Positions 13,402-45,900 are shown, counted from the first letter of the stretch. The stretch is 64,000 nt of DNA from Muraenolepis orangiensis (GCA_027704905.1 CM051002.1:13383930-13447929); one strand, 5' to 3'. Notes: generated by a model from the letters alone, not told the origin. Program-made: numbers and translations.

Positions 13402-15021
13402 TTTAGGTTAAAAGCTAATTTAATCCATATGTTTGCTAAATGTGCATGGCCATATTAATTTAATAAGCTTGCATGAGGTCAGTACTTCAATACTTTTAGT
13501 TTTTCCTCTTGTAAATGAATGACTGAATTAATTCATTTGTCATACATTCGTCATTAACCAGTTATTCGCCATACATTCAAGCAGCAGAAAAGGACACCAT
13601 CTAGTGGAGACGACTTAGGCAAACAGTCCTATCGGACCCAAGCCAGTGAGCTGGACACCAGTCCTGAGAGTAACGGTAACAAAGCATGCCAGCATGGTTG
13701 TGACTAGTCCCTCTTGACAAGACTTACATGTTTTGTTGTTGACGATGTCTTTAGTGTTGTGATGTCATGTTCCTTCCAGAGCTGTGCGGCTTCTGTAGGA
13801 AGACAGTGGCCCTCGCTGAACCCGCCATTGAGGCTTTAAACAGGACCTACCACGACAGTTGTTTCCAATGTAGACAGTGTCAGATCCCACTGGCAGGTAA
13901 ACTGTACTACAACAAAGCCGGAATCCCACTGTGTGAAGACTGCTACCAGGTGATGAGGGCCTTTTTGGTTTGTCTGTTACACCGCAGCTAAGATAAGAAC
14001 ATTTGCAATGGGAAAACTTTCATTATAATGTTTTTTTAAATCTGTTTTATATATATATATCAGGCCAGTTTGGAGCTTTGCTGGGCGTGCGGTGACACAA
14101 TAAAGGATCTTGTGGTTCGTGCACTTGAGCGCACGTACCATCCTCCTTGCTTCACTTGTGCAACATGTCATCAACAAATCGGAGAGCAAAGATTTGCTCA
14201 GGGGGAGGTTGGAGAAGTCTATTGCATCCATGATTACTACAGGTAACCGACACAAGCACATATACCATATAGCTGCTATATTTAAAACTACTTGTATGTG
14301 TTTTATAATATTGTATTTTAGAATATTGCATGAAATATGGGTTGGCATATGTTGTTTTTAGGTAGGAAATTGGGGTGCCTGGAAATTACACAAGTTAAAT
14401 CCATGGCCCATGTGGAAATCGTGGATATTTGTACTCTCCTTTATACAAATAGAGTACAAATATATACCATTTATGAACCACCAACAGAATAGTGATGTTG
14501 TGAATGTTTAAATGAAATAATTTGTTTTTGTTTTGGTGTGTAAAGAAAATACGCCCCCCAGTGTAGTGCCTGCAAGCAGCTGATCATTCCAAAGGAAGAC
14601 GGCACTGATAGCTACACTGTAGAATGCCAGGGCAACTCCTTCCACGAGGACTGCTACCGTTGTGAGGTAAACATCTGGATACAGATGTTCTGCCATGTCT
14701 ACATTACATGATGACACCCTCTCTTGTTCCCAAAAATACACTGAATATTGTTTTCTAAAATCATCTTTGAAAAACATCCCATGTGCTTTTGTATCTTATA
14801 ATACTCATTGTATCCAAAATAAACACTTGTCCATTGTCTTATAGGTTACATACACACATACCTTGTGAATATATTGAATATATATATATATATAATGTGT
14901 GTGATGCTGTCTGTAGATCTGCGCCATCCAGCTGTCCCCTGAGCCCAATGACCACGGATGCCATCCATTGGATGGGAGGATCCTTTGCAAAGACTGCCAC
15001 CTGAGCCTGGTTTCTGCCTAG
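12052..15021 (+). CDS. fblim1: Filamin-binding LIM protein 1 (migfilin)
   Basis: Adaptor at cell-matrix adhesions that links filamin to kindlin/Mig-2 and competes with filamin at integrin tails. Seven coding exons: 12052-12370, 12453-12595, 13585-13675, 13780-13949, 14064-14242, 14546-14666 and 14917-15021. Phases close at 376 codons (human 373 residues). The N-terminus MASATQPKRMVSSVFITLAP contains the filamin-binding SVFITLAPP strand. Next come a basic/Ser-rich and then a Pro-rich linker, and three LIM domains from about residue 187: CGFC...CEDC, CWAC...CIHD and CSAC...CKDC. The acceptor of exon 3 is ambiguous by one CAG codon (13582 or 13585). An AATAAA lies at 15357-15362. It sits between tmem82 and spen, as in human 1p36. 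Confidence 0.96.
12596..13584 (+). other. Intron 2 of fblim1
   Basis: A 989-bp intron, AT-rich. From about 13290 it holds a retroelement-tail-like segment (TTTCCCCACAGGGACAAATAATAAAGTAT) running into a (TC)n tract. No coding signal was seen. Confidence 0.8.
13290..13403 (+). mobile_element. Retroelement 3' tail fragment with (TC)n
   Basis: The stretch before the (TC)n at 13345-13403 resembles the TTTCCC...GGGA...AATAAAGTATC tail common on fish SINE/LINE copies; a similar tail occurs at 37318-37342. It is a short fragment and the family was not assigned. Confidence 0.4.
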
Positions 15022-16100
15022 CAGTAACATAACATAAGGAGTAACCAATGACAATGTGACCATGGTGCTGGTTTTCCTCTCTTTTTAGTAAAGGGGGGAT
15101 TTTCTTGTCTTGTGTGTTTAAGACTGGAACCAAAATGATTTGGTAATATGGTTATTTGACCACAACGAATCGTTATACAATATAAAATATATTATTTCAT
15201 TATGCCTATACTTTATCATTTTGCACTGTTTATTTCACTACACAATACACCAGATATATTTATTCAACAATTATTCAAAACACTATGATAAAATGTACAA
15301 CCTTGTTTTTCTATCACAAATATATCCCAATCATGGTATTCTTTTGTATAAGAAAAAATAAACTAATATATATTTTCTGTATGACTTTTTTCAAACGTTT
15401 ATTAATTGTGGGTATTCAAACGATTCATTACACATACACTGATGAATAAGAATGCAGTCTGCTCTATTCTGTATCTTTACTTTATTTTATCTTAACTAAT
15501 TATTATCCCTTGATATCGCTCAAATAAAATTAATTATTAATGAATGAATGAATGATTAATGAATAGGCATACAGCAACACAATTCTTTACAAACATTAGC
15601 CAATGCGGTTGATGATATTGTGCACATCACCTTAAATGATCATCTGCTCCAGTGCAGTTGTTATGCTCTTCTCTTAAATGGTTATAATGGTTTTATACAT
15701 GACACACGTGGTAACATTACGACAATGTGGTTATATTACAGTTGCACCAAATATCACCGTCACATGTGCTGTGATGTTTACCCATATTTTGCAATTTGAA
15801 TCTGTTTATTTATTTAGTTTAGTTTTTAAATCATTTATATTTTCAATTGCTGTTATGTGTGTAGTGTTGTACTTGTGCAATGACAATAAAGGCACATCAC
15901 ACATGCTGCATCACAACTGGGCATAGGGCCACCGCAATACGTGTTTTATATCAAATTGTATAAGGCACATTTTTTAATCAGTTTATTTAGTTTACTTTAG
16001 TTTATTTTGAAATTATTTATATTTTTTAATGTAAAAAGTGACCGTTAGGATTTCTACACACTTTCGTTGTACGTGTACAATGACAAAGGCATTTTGACTC
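15022..16100. other. fblim1 3' UTR and intergenic DNA
   Basis: The fblim1 3' UTR runs to the AATAAA at 15357. After it comes AT-rich intergenic sequence carrying two diverged direct copies of a retroelement-tail-like unit (about 15798-15900 and 15976-16125) just before the spen CpG-rich promoter. Confidence 0.65.
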
Positions 16101-16125
16101 TCATTCTGACTCTGATACAAAAATG
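15798..16125 (+). repeat. Two diverged direct repeats upstream of spen
   Basis: Unit 1 has GTTTATTTATTTAGTTTAGT...GTTGTACTTGTGCAATGACAA. Unit 2 has GTTTATTTAGTTTACTTTAG...GTTGTACGTGTACAATGACAA. Both resemble 3' tails of old interspersed fish elements. Confidence 0.6.
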
Positions 16126-16134
16126 TCACCAACT

Positions 16135-16363
16135 TCTGACTGCGCTTCTTGTCGAGCACGCGCGAAATAAGGGGGAAGTAAATTTAGGAAGCGCGCTTGT
16201 TGCTCGCGAGCGCGTCGCGAGGCGGATAGAGAGAGGGCCGAGCAGGCCGACAGGAGACACACGGAGCTGGCGGCGTTCATTTTGTGACGCGGACCTCCCG
16301 ACCGGCGGGGATTAAAACGTTGCCAGAGCATATATGTGTACAAACGGGGGAATATAGCTCAAT
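16135..16363 (+). promoter_or_regulatory. spen CpG-rich promoter and 5' UTR
   Basis: A sharp rise in CpG (GCGCGCTTGTTGCTCGCGAG, GCGTCGCGAGGCGG, GACGCGGACC) directly upstream of the spen start codon, in otherwise AT-rich surroundings. No TATA box was seen. This is typical of a dispersed-start housekeeping promoter. Confidence 0.65.
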
Positions 16364-31969
<15,606 letters not shown>

Positions 31970-33020
31970 ACCTCCTTGGCTGGCAACAGTTTCGTCATCA
32001 GTTGACCTCAACAGTGAGCCTCAGGAAAAGAAAGGGAATATTCTGAATCGGTTTCCTGGACACTATTGGACTTTTTTGAGGGGGGAGGAGGGTCGCCTCT
32101 AACAAAACTTTATTTTTTATTTTTTCCCCCATTTAATTTTGGATTTACTCCTGGTGACTTTGTTCGCCTCAGGTGAACTCTGGGAGGGGGAGGAGGAGGA
32201 TGGATCGTACCGGAACTTTGTCCAGTCTTATTTGATCAGTTCTCTGCTGTATTTCTATTTATTGGGAGTTTTATTTTTTATTGTCTGGAGATACTCTGAA
32301 GAACATTGATTCAGGACATTTGAACGGGAAGAACGAGTGATTAACTGGGTGGCCTTTTTTTCTTTGTCTTTTAATGATTGTCAGATTTATGTTCTTCACA
32401 CACAAAGATCATGCAGTTGCTGTTGTGCTACAATGGCTAAATAGACATTTCGAGGTGTATTTTTTAAGTACAGTAATTATGTGCACACTTCCTTGTCCAG
32501 CCTTTCCTTTTTCACAAGAGGAATAATTCACTTCTTTAATCTATGATTTCTTGAAGAGGACCATGTCCATTAAACTTAATCCTTTAATTGAACCAGATCT
32601 GCTGTTTCCTCATCACACTACTGAAGCAGATGAAGCCCTTGGATCTGCCTTTGCGATAAACAAGCTACAGTTTGATTTGGGAGTTTTGGCATACTGGACG
32701 TTGTAATTATTTTAAATATTTAAAGCTTCAAAGTGGAACCTGGACAGCCTGATGCGAGGAGACTTTCGCCTCGTGGACATGCAGGAAGTGTGAAAATTGT
32801 TGAGGGATATTCTTGATTTTTGGGGTGTAAATACTTGTAACACAAAGAAGGTTGGTGGACTCCTGGAGTCTGCTGATGGCACTTCACATTTTGTAACTCA
32901 AATAAAAAAAAAAAAGATCCAGAAAACTTGAATATTAAGTTGCAATCTTTTATTTCATTGTTTTTGGGTGGATCTTGTTGTATAAAATGTACATAAAGTG
33001 AAATTCGAGATTAAAATTTG
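31970..33020 (+). other. spen 3' UTR
   Basis: About 1 kb of T-rich sequence after the TGA at 31967. A strong AATAAA at 32901-32906 is followed by an A run. A second, weaker ATTAAA lies near 33011. Confidence 0.7.
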
Positions 33021-35000
33021 ACACTTTCAGAAGGTGTGTATTAAATATGTGATTACTGTTTTGAATGGTTTCGATTGCACTGAATCTCATTATAAAGGTG
33101 CATGCATAACTGCAGGGGGGGGCTACTTTAGTGTGATTGATTGCACTACGTATCAGGAGCTGGAAGAATGTAGTTTACTTTTTTTCTCACTAATACTGAC
33201 GTTGAAAAACGCACAGCACAAATTAACAGGCAGTGTATTTTTAGTTTTACAATTTTTCAAGTCAACACTGGTGCCACCAGTTGGTCTTTATACTGGCTGA
33301 TGTTCCTTCACGATTTCCTTACAAGGGCCCAGCTTGAATATCTATTACTATGGAGAGAAAATAAGAAACGGAATTAACATTGGCACTTAAAAAATAGTCT
33401 CCCACATACAATCAGGTAATACACATTGAATATGTGAGGAACAGCTTCCAGTTGGGAAATGGTCACCGTCAGCGGGGACTGAAACCTGAACTACTTGTGT
33501 TTTTAATTATTGGCAGGACTGGAAAATGTGTAAACTGGGGTACAATATGGCATATAGGATCGCACCCAAACATGTAGTCACTCCAACGGTATCGGCGGGG
33601 GATTGGTGACCAGCGCCAACTCTCCAAAGTACTGGCCTCGACTGCAACTCGCAAGTGTCAAATTGCCAGACTCATTGGACCAATAGACAAATGTATACTA
33701 TAAGAACATGTCTGAGCATCTTCATATCAAATGACCAAATACAATGGAAAACAGTCCGCCCTCTCCCCCTGCAAGTAAACACATGAGTGTTGTGTCTGCA
33801 GTATATTTAGTCAAACATTAACATCAAATCACCTGTGTTGTGATGCATTCTCCATCTTGCTCCCACTCATGTTTTCAGAAAGTTTGGAGAGGTCAATGAG
33901 ATGAAACGAATGAATGCAACAAATACATTATCTACTATCCATGTCATCTTATCAGTTTTAAAATACCTCAAGCGATGTAAGAAGTGGAACACACTATGAA
34001 GGCCTAATGCAACCGCCTGCTTTGCATTGTTTTTCCCCACGAGTCTATGAAACTGCATGCGATCAGAGTCATCCTCATCACCTTCATCTGGATGGTAAGC
34101 TTCGGCACACACTGTAGCGACACATACACCGTAGCATAGCAATGTGGCAGCAACACAAAAGTGTGAAGACTTCCCTTTCATTTTTTATGATAAAATCCGT
34201 TGAGTCATGAAGGCCCTTATGTGACGGTGAAGGATCACAGCGGATCTCCCCCAGTTACTGACCTGATACTCTGCGTTCGTATTTCATGGCACTTGACTCA
34301 ACATGCAACATGAAACAATAAAACTGAATGATGGTTCTCGTCCTTCCAATCAATCCATACATGCTCATTCATCTTTAGACCCTGAAATGACACAACTAAA
34401 AATGAATCAGTGCTAGAAGGGGTTAAAGGTACAATTATACTCACAGACAATGCTATCCTCTTCGTCCTTCACTGATTCATCCATCACCCCTATTTGTGTT
34501 TTAACAGAGCCTTTTTTAGCATGGCGCTCGTTTCCCCCCGGCGGCCCTCCTTAATGTGAAATGTTGCACTGCAAACTCTACCATGTCTGCTGGCCTGAGA
34601 CGCAGGACCTGCAGCTGTGTATCCCTGCAACAGCTCTTTCAAACCAAGAGGTATCTCCACTCTGCTCATGGTCAGGCTTTTTTATTTTTTTATAAAATTG
34701 AGACAGATACAGTCAGGAGATTAAAACATATGGCTTGTTCTTTTCCCCAGACTAGTTCAAACGCTCATACCGGTTTATTAGTTATTTTGAACAGCCAATC
34801 AGAAATGATTGATCTCAAATTTGAATTCAGTTGTGTGACACATTATTATATGATTAGGTTAAGGGTTTAATAGTATGCTAAGGAACGTAATTTGACAATG
34901 TTACAAGACACAGGAACATGGGGATCTTCATATAAGGCAGCGGCAGCAGCCGACTGTCAAACAGAAACGACACAGGGGGAGATTCACATGTACAGCTCTG
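33021..35000. other. spen-slc25a20 intergenic DNA
   Basis: Convergent intergenic interval at the junction of the two human-syntenic blocks. It contains one - strand ORF with a signal-peptide-like start (33867-34181, listed separately). The + strand ORF at 34556-34870 shows no recognisable features. Confidence 0.55.
33867..34181 (-). CDS. Candidate small secreted protein ORF (hypothetical)
   Basis: A 104-codon ORF on the - strand, not recognised. The first ~26 residues look like a signal peptide: MKGKSSHF, then a hydrophobic Cys/Val/Ala/Leu core, then ATVCA with small residues before a likely cleavage site. An acidic segment (HPDEGDEDDSD) and an amphipathic-looking GKNNAKQAVALGLHSVFHF follow. 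A GT donor after HFLHRLR (near 33965) could end a first exon, so the downstream residues may be intronic. No TATA box, Kozak strength or second exon could be established. It could be chance. Confidence 0.2.
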   Translation of the reverse strand: MKGKSSHFCVAATLLCYGVCVATVCAEAYHPDEGDEDDSDRMQFHRLVGKNNAKQAVALGLHSVFHFLHRLRYFKTDKMTWIVDNVFVAFIRFISLTSPNFLKT

Positions 35001-35501
35001 CATTTTATTACTTATTTGACATGGACATTAACAACAGTAAAGCAAGATGTACAGTATGCACTTGGGTGGAATGTACCCACCCATTTATTGTTGTTGTGAA
35101 AATTCATTTAGAATGAACACACGCACACACAATGTACCTTTTCCTTGATATTATGTACATTTATATGCAGATAGGAAAAGTAAGGCACATGTTCGGTTCA
35201 CTCCTTTTCTAATAAAAAATTAAACGTTACAAGCAACAATAAAAGGAGTGAGAACATTTCTGCGTGTGCGCATGTGTGTGTGTGAACATACAACATAATT
35301 GGCCATATTGTATCATAATATGAACCATCTGTGATCACATGTTAATTTTTTTAATCTTGATGAGCCCAACAAAGGTTGTTCGTACCAACCTTTGATATCC
35401 GTGTGTATTGCAAGTAACGAGGTCTATTTATGTATTTTACCTGGATGTTCCATTTTCCTTGTTTTGCTTCTAAGCTACGGACGAAAGGCATCAAAACCTA
35501 T

Positions 35502-38938
<3,437 letters not shown>

Positions 38939-40609
38939 ATTTGTGTTCTGGAAAAATACACAATTGAATTAGTGATAGTGACCTGTCGTTCATATATCGT
39001 TCAACTACGCCGTTTGATTGAGGAAGCAACGCGAGAAAGAACAAACCTGGTGTGGTTTATTTTCTTCAATATGTTTCCTTCAGCTGTCACCACACACAGC
39101 GTACAGCGACAACGGAGACCGAAGACCTTTCACCCAAATAGTCACCCGGATGTATATGACAGTTGCACACCTGACGACGGTGCGTCTGCTTTAGCTGACC
39201 GGTTAGACAGTCAAGTCATATTTTGAAGTCAGAGAAGACTATGAAATGAATGCAAATGTGTCCACATATTGCCATTAAGATTTTTTTTTATTTGATTCAA
39301 CATATTAGGAAAATACAGTCGTTCAGTCAAATATACTCTTAAACAACCATTTGTATTGGGAAAATATAATTTTATTAGTTTTAATTTAAACAGTGGAAGT
39401 TCCAGGGAAAATGTGAAAACAAACACCTCTATGAGAGAAGCGACCTTCCTCTCCAAAACATACAATGTAAACAAACAATAGCGTAGGTACACACTTACTC
39501 TCACTTATCTCAACCTTTTACACGACCACAACAGACAGATATCAATGAAGGTGTTTGCAATGCCAAAAGGTAAACATAATGTTTACCAAACGAAAATAAG
39601 TTAGAGGGGGGGGGGGTTTAGGAGTGATTGACACAATACTAGGAGGTATTAGAAAATATAGAGATAACATATGTACAATTGCAACTCTAGCTGTATTTAT
39701 CCATAAGAAGTGTCACATTTTCCCAGCATATTGTCTAAAAGGACCTTTACTAAATGAATGATGTGAGATAGAATCGAATTATGGCCGAAATGGTACCGTT
39801 ACAAATATTCTTCCTTTATTGTTATTATTCATGTATAATTCAAGTAATTATGATTTAATCCTGTTCTGTGCACCTCATATTATTTCTAGATTAAAAAAAC
39901 ACAGGGCTGTCCATTGATTGCCTGGGCATTGTTAACACGTGTTGTGTGTAATCTAAAGCTTGCCAGACGTATTGCTTTTAGAAAGCTGTGGTAGTTCCTA
40001 GTAGCCTGGTCTGCCAATATTATGTATGTTATGACAGAGTTGTTATGAGTTAGTAGTAAGCAGCCTTATTGCAGCAGTTCCACATTAATAAAAAATTAAG
40101 ATCAAATATTCTTTACGTCAACTATACCCAAAAACGAATTGCTTTTCAATTCTTTCCCATGCTGTTAAAAAGCAATTAACCATCTGGGCTTTGTTACGTT
40201 CTACAAAAGCTGTCATTGCAATTCCTTTGACACATCATATAACGTATATCTTACCCTTTCAGTTCAAGCATACAGTACTCTGTTAAGACAACAAGGCTCT
40301 TAAATATCAGTTTCCAATAAAAGAGCCATTCAAGCATGTGGCACGGTGGGTGCTAGATATGATTCATCTCCAGTTATTTAGCATTGACTTTTTTCCTATG
40401 AAGCGGGAAAATTGCAAAAGCATTATCTTTTTTGCACAACCAGCCATCACAAGCAATGTGCCGGTGTAAGTCGTCTTGGGACACGAAATGGCACAGGGAA
40501 AAAAAATATCAACCTAACATTAGCTGATTTTTAATTATCTAGACGAACTGCACCACCTGATAGGATAAACTGAGCAGACTAGCGCTCAGGTGCAACGACA
40601 CTGATATGG
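38939..40609. other. slc25a20 promoter side and nckipsd 3' UTR region
   Basis: slc25a20 transcription should start within the first few hundred bases above 38938; CpGs are scattered at 38990-39200. Most of the remaining AT-rich sequence is probably nckipsd 3' UTR and spacer. A - strand AATAAA lies at 39815-39820 and other A-rich signals near 39285. No gene was seen. Confidence 0.5.
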
Positions 40610-42912
40610 TCAAATCTTGCTCTCAATGAGCTGGGGGAATTCCCTGTACATCTCCTGTACGATTAGCTTATCCATCTGTTTAGCCGTGGCGCTGCCGTCC
40701 AGGTCGCCCCCCGCGGCCTCCTCGTCCTCCTCTCCCAGAATCCTCTGCAGCGCGGACCGCAGGTCTGAGAGGCGATGGCGGTGGTCAAGGTAGTCCGTGG
40801 AGCGCACGATGGCATGCATGAGGGAGAGGTACTCCATCCTCAGCTTCAGAGACAGAGAGAGAGAGAGAAAGGAATACATGAGACGTGTTTGGCTCAAAAA
40901 GACAACTCAAACAAGCCGTCGTCATACGAGCTTCCAAGATGAATGTCGGATCGTGCCATGATCCAAAAACAATTAAAAAAAACAAAACGTTGTTCGCCGG
41001 CCTTCGAGGTGAAGGGTGAAGCGTAGATCAGTTGGGCCCAGCATTAGCAGAGAGTTGAGAGGTAGCGACAGATGAGAGGTGTGACGTGGGTGGAAGTGTT
41101 GTAAATACAGTACATTTCAGAAAATGTAAACACATTATTCCTAAAAATTCCTAAAAAAATGTAAACACAGAACAGAGCTGGCGTGTCGAGCTTGGCTCAC
41201 CTTGTCTCCGGGCGAGAGGTCCGATATTTGTCGGACAGCGATGTCGATCATGACCATCATGTCAGTGCGGTAGAAGATGTCTGCCGACTCCCGGCTAGCG
41301 AACACATCCTGCATGAACTTGAGCACGGAATGCGGGGCAGGTGGGGTGTGTTTGAATACACACACGGGGTCATCTGCAGAGGCAAGCACATATGATGTGA
41401 TGGAAATATGCGGACAAAACTTATGCAAAAGATGTTAAAATATGACGGCTCTTACCGCCTCGGTTTAAAAGCAGCAGGACTTTTTCCGAAAGTACTTTCA
41501 CATTTTTCTTCATCAACTCCTGCATTATCACATTGGCGCTGGGCACTGGGAGAAAAGGTATATTTCAATATATACTTATAAAAATACATTTATTAATTAA
41601 TGCAAAAGACATAAAAATATCTCACACAAACACAACCTACTTCACAGCATATAATCCCGATCACAATCTCGGCTATTACAGAACCAGATATTAAGGTGTA
41701 CTGCTAACTGAAGCGGCCCCCACCAGTGTGATGGAGGTTGAAGGCCAGCAGGAGGTTCAGGAAGAGGTCGGGGAGCTGCTCGGTGGGGTCCGATGGAACA
41801 CCCTCCTCTACCACGGTCAGCAGGAACTCAACAAACTCAGCGTTTAGATGTTCTGGGGACAGGGAAGGAAACCGCTCTTGACTTTACCTAGCATCACATC
41901 GAGCAGAATGCATCAAGATTATGGATGGGGATGATTGTTCGATGAATCTAAATGTATCGAATATACATAGACATGTGACATGTGTATACATATACAGGTA
42001 CATGTGATGATTCGTTCCCAATGGCCGGTGTCATGTGACTTGGGCATACTTAAAGGGTAAGTAAAACCCCCTTTTTAGTATAATTTCCTCCCAGGAGATT
42101 TAGAAAAATGCATGGCCTTCGAAGCGGCATTGCCTGAGCTGGCATTATGAGTGACAAGTCGTGTGTCAGCTATGACCAAACATGAGATTGATTTATGTTA
42201 ATAAACATGGTGTGTTAAGAAGACAAGCATACGCATTTGGAAGAAAACGGAACAAGTACACTTCTGTATTTAAAGAGATGTATTATTAATAGAGACTTGT
42301 GAAGAGCTGTGAAGAGAAACAGAAGGCGAAAGCCTTTTCTTTTTTTTGGGTGTAGCTTAAATCGATCAACAGTTTAGTCGATGCCGAAAACGGCACAAAG
42401 TACACTTCCACGTATATAAACAGAGTTATTAATAGAGGTTTCAAGCAGTACAAATGATTATCAACAATAATATTGCTTTGACTACAAAGCCCCACCCCTA
42501 ACGTATATGCATTGACTGTTGTGTGTTATTGGTGTTCATACCATAGTGATGATATGGCACTTGTTCGCCCATAGAGAAGATCATGGAAAGTATCAATGCT
42601 GTGTAACACATCTTCTGGTGCTCTGAGGAGAGGAACATACATACACTTACATACATAGGAACAATGATATCCAACAGGGGAAAACAACAGCTATACAACA
42701 GGGCTGCCTTAGAAAGCATGGACCCCCCACTGCATGCCCTGAAACAAAGTACTGTATAGTCAGTCACCCTGTGTGTGGCTCTGCAGATCTCGAGCCAGCT
42801 CCATGGGCAGGATAGAGTTGAGCAGGGTGGAGATGAAGGCTGCGTCCAGACTACAGACGGCCCCGAATACCTTGAGGAGCAGCAGACGCAAGGACACGCG
42901 ATGCTCCTGTAC

Positions 42913-42943
<31 letters not shown>

Positions 42944-45900
42944 AGCACATGCGCACGCACACACAGCTGAAGTTCAAACATCTGCAGTTGTAAATTCAAG
43001 AACCAAAGCATTGGTTATTTTAATGCCGATCAACATTGCAATCCACACTTCAGCAACTCAATCTGTTCATTTTATTATTAAGAAAGACCCAGCTCAATGC
43101 AGTTAATGTACTTCAAAAGAGGCACAAAAAGTGATGACGATGGTTACCATCTGATAGTATGACACTAGTGAATGGACCGGCTCCGAGTGGTTCTCCTTGC
43201 ACATCCTCTTGCACACCTCTGGATCCGCATCAGTCTGCGGGAGGAACACAAGTTGTGGATAGCGACATGGACACCCATCAAAACAACATGACCCCCCCCC
43301 CCCCCAATGAAACTGTGTGTCAGCAGGTAACAGCCACGTGTGTGACGTACCAATATCTTGAGAAGCTCCTCTAGGTAGCAGGAGATGAGGGCGTGGTCCT
43401 CGTGGAGGGCCCAGCTACGCTGCTGCGAGTCGTCGCGGTGACGGGCCAGGTCGCTGAAGATCACCTCCAGGCGCTGTTCGTCGTAACACACCTGCCCCTG
43501 AGGCAGCGCTGCACTCAGATCCTACCGGGACATAAACTGGTGCTCAAACGTGTAATACAGGTATGGAGTAAACGCTCAAATCAACCAGTGGACTGAACAA
43601 ACAACTAGGCGAAAGCATGCCACGTTGTAAACAGGAACTAGAACAGGGACTAACAGGAACTAGACAGCAGCCTTTCACAATATTTGAAACCATTTCAGGC
43701 CAGCAAGGTTCTAGTGTTGTAGCAGGTTCTGCGCACGGAGGATCTGACCTTGCTATACACCAGCGACAGCAGGACCTTCTCCAGGGCGGAGGAAGACCGG
43801 GGTAAGGTGGTCTGCAGATGGCCCACCACCACGCCCACAGCGACCCGTGACAGCTCGTAGCTCAGGCCCGTGTTCTTCCGCACCAACTCGATCAATTCGG
43901 CCCCGGTTGTCATGGGGACGGGCTCGGAGGAGGAGGGGCTGCCGGGGGGGCTCTCGGCGACAGAAGGCGGGGCGACGGGCCATTCGCTCTCAGGCTGGTC
44001 CTCCGCAGCCGACGCCTGGGATGGCTGGGGGGTGGAGGGCTGGGGGGTGGTGGGCTGGGGGGAGGGGGGCTGTGGTGCCGGGCTCTTCCTGGCCGGAGCC
44101 GTCTGGAAGGGGCCCTCGGGAGTCGGCGTCTCGAGGGCCTGCGTGGAGGGCTTCACACGACTTGGCACAGGAGGAGGAGGGGTGCTGCTGGCGATGCTTG
44201 GCAGGCTAACGTCAGACGAGATCAGTGAATGGGAGGAGCCAGAGTTGAGAGAGGTGGAGCTAATAGAGAGGGAGGGGCAAGGTGACGGCGGGAGAGAGGA
44301 CACCCTGGAGGGAACATCTGGTTCTGCGGAGAGGAACGGGAAAACAGACTCAGACCGGGTGGGGGGGGGGGTCCTCCAGTTACACTCCATTAATAAACCT
44401 CAACAGCAAGCTGCCTAAGAATAGCAAGGTTCTTATGCCTATAGCAGCAGGTAACATGAGACTTGTTACGCTGGTGTTGTGAACGACCATGTTATCGCCT
44501 AATCAATCACATTTCCATGACTAGAGGATACACTCATTCTGTCTGACCTGGGCGTCGGCTGGCCTGTTGCTTCTCAGGAGGGGGCGGAGTTACCGGGGCG
44601 TTCCGTCGCACCTGTGGAGGCACCTGCAGCATGTGACACAAGATCGATGATTACGACAAATTAACGGCATCGACACAGTTTGAATACGCTGTTTAAATGT
44701 GTGCAACTGTACATATGAAGGGTCTAGTACATAAAAGCCTTGGTCTCCTTGCATATTGTCCAGACTTCCTGATAGTGGCACACTGCCCTGCCGTCCATTG
44801 TCCCGGGTGAGGCCGTTGGGCGGCAGAGGCGATTGGCTGAGGGATATTTCGCTGCTAGAGGATGGAAGACCCTGCTTGTGACAGGACGGGGCGGGGCTTC
44901 GTCGAGCAAGAGTCTCTTTCCTGTGATGGATCAACTTTCTGTAAGAGAAGGATGGGGGGGATGTCCATTAAAGTAGGGAGTACGGGGTCTATTTCACATA
45001 CCACATTATCTCTGATGCTCTAGTCTAGAGAGACAGATGTTCCCTGGGCAAGCAGATTATCTGGATCTGGGGACTCACTGTAGCACATCCCGTTGCTCCA
45101 AATTATATTTGCCGCCATTTTTCATAGCCACGTTATGTACACCTTCAATAGCTCTGTCAATGGACTGCAACACATCATCCTTCTCCGGAGCCTACAATAC
45201 AACAATTTGGAGAAAGCAACAGTTCAATATTTAACCACAGCATCATGACCACAGCATGAATAATTTCATAACTAGAGAGGAAACAGAGAGCACCATATGT
45301 TTGGTGTGGGGGCATTAAAGTCACACAGTAGACAGAAGACAGTCACACAAATCTTTCAAATAATGAATGGATTCGCACTTGAAAGATCCATTGTCTTCAA
45401 AAGATTCACAACCAATAAAAACAACAGGAGAATGCCTTCCTAACCTCTTAGTCATCTCCCATTAGTATAGCAAACATGTCGCTAAACTCAAGTTCTAACT
45501 GGTTTTTAGTTTGGGTTTTGTAAAAAAAGCACGTCGGCTCACACTCTAAAAACGTGGGCGTGGAAGCTGAGTCAAAACCACATTGTGCAGGCAGGATGAA
45601 CATCGCTATCTTCTTCATGGGATGACTGTGGCAATATTCATTGGTAGTCAAATTGCATGCAGTTTCTATGCAAAATGATGGAACTGGTTTTTGACACTTT
45701 CTTCTGGGACCTTCCCAGTCAGTCAGACAGACAGTACTGCGCGTGACACGGCCGCACGGCTACAGATGCCCATCGACCATCCACGGATGTCGCAGCCGAC
45801 GACTCATGACGGGCTTTATGCACAAGGCCATGTGCCCGACTGCGGTCCAATTCTCACTCCGTTATATTCGCGCATACATCACGTTGTTATATGTACCAGA

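Noticed and set aside
34556..34870. + strand ORF between spen and slc25a20
   Set aside because: No signal peptide, domain or splice logic; probably chance.
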